Shown here: positions 63,524-64,000 of the stretch, piece after piece
How positions within the stretch are numbered: the stretch's first letter is position 1
How the letters are laid out: each line of letters begins with the position of its first letter
Notes under the pieces: model-generated
Told to the model about the DNA's origin: nothing
The model's database searches: none
The model's input: only the letters and a program-made list of their open reading frames with translations
Made by a program: the position numbers and the translations under genes
Source of the DNA: Parelaphostrongylus tenuis
Taxonomy: Eukaryota; Nematoda; Chromadorea; Rhabditida; Metastrongylidae
Length of the DNA stretch: 64,000 nt
Assembly: GCA_019055375.1 (NCBI GenBank)
Contig: JAHQIW010004318.1
Location: forward strand, 30,058 to 94,057
Reading direction: 5' to 3'

Positions 63524-64000
63524 TTTATAAGCTTTACTTCGCATTTCCAAAGTTTTATATTATTAACATGCCAAGGTCTCAAGAAAGTCGGTCTTTCGAG
63601 TTATGACAAAATTCTCCTGCAAAAGAATTTCTCCTCACTAAATTAGGCAGTGGTACAAAGAAAGTCATCACTTGTTTCTAACTAAGCAAGTTCCAGGCGA
63701 AATGCCATGTAAACTGCTCCTAGGATTTTACTGACCAGTGGTTTCGACACATGTTATCTAACTGCTCCATAAAAAATAATATGAGGATAGAGAGTAAAGT
63801 TCAAAGCTGTGAAATACCTAAAAACCGAATTCACTACGTCTCTATTTATGAAGTGATCATTGTCAAAAGCAGCAGCAAGTTTCTTAGCCAAGTCACGTAA
63901 CTGGCGGAAGGCGTCCAAAAGTGGATCACCAAATTCTGATCCTGTGACCTAAACTAACACATTTGAGTAAAAAGTACTGAAAATGCCTCAGGCATAACGA
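63524..64000. other. Unassigned stretch
   Basis: Nothing recognised up to the window end. Confidence 0.3.

Noticed and set aside
1..64000. Bacterial, plasmid or viral origin of the window
   Set aside because: No operon-like gene density, no long open frames, and tRNA-derived SINEs, RTE, mariner and Penelope relics are typical of animal genomes.

Overview
This is eukaryotic, AT-rich, mostly non-coding DNA crowded with old transposons. The best-preserved relics point to a strongylid nematode, most likely a hookworm (Ancylostoma-like). They are three pieces of an RTE-clade non-LTR retrotransposon, mariner transposase fragments of the type called bandit in Ancylostoma caninum, a GIY-YIG endonuclease fragment from a Penelope-like element (PLE), and several families of tRNA-headed SINEs. 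I could not identify any intact host protein-coding gene, rRNA, functional tRNA, spliced-leader gene or CRISPR array. The organism assignment rests on element families I recognise, not on a search.

Layout. 0-2 kb: a composite repeat (family K) carrying a lone hammerhead-ribozyme arm and an RTE endonuclease fragment. 2.85-4.9 kb: dispersed repeat L. 6-7.3 kb: a SINE and a Penelope/hammerhead arm. 10.9-11.4 kb: a foldback element with a textbook hammerhead ribozyme. 13-18 kb: SINEs around an 840-bp near-perfect palindrome made of two inverted Penelope 3' ends, each with endonuclease tail plus hammerhead. 21-23 kb and 45.5-47.4 kb: two copies of a composite of ribozyme-like foldback, SINE heads and a mariner end. 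24-25.2 kb: RTE reverse transcriptase. 28.3-28.8 kb: mariner. 31.3-33 kb: second K copy. 34.8-41 kb: second, interrupted L copy with SINEs. 42.7-49.7 kb: degenerate tandem-like repeat T and its relatives. 51.0-55.4 kb: an element with about 1.3-kb terminal inverted repeats (W). 55.6-58 kb: an alternating purine-pyrimidine tract, SINEs and a fourth hammerhead-type foldback. 59.7-61.4 kb: RTE with mariner next to its 3' end. 63 kb: another Penelope/hammerhead arm.

The unifying signal is the ribozymes. Four unrelated-looking foldback families (called HH1 to HH4 here) each carry a hammerhead-type motif near the outer ends of their inverted arms. In three of them helix III is a short self-complementary sequence with no loop. 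That is the arrangement described for small Penelope-associated hammerheads that work as dimers. HH1 is tied directly to a Penelope-like element by an adjacent GIY-YIG endonuclease C-terminus; for HH2-HH4 the Penelope link is inferred.

Limits: copy boundaries were set by eye from pairwise comparison inside the window. Family names (HH, K, L, T, U, V, W, Z, SINE-A to SINE-D) are local labels. Most short open frames here are chance.
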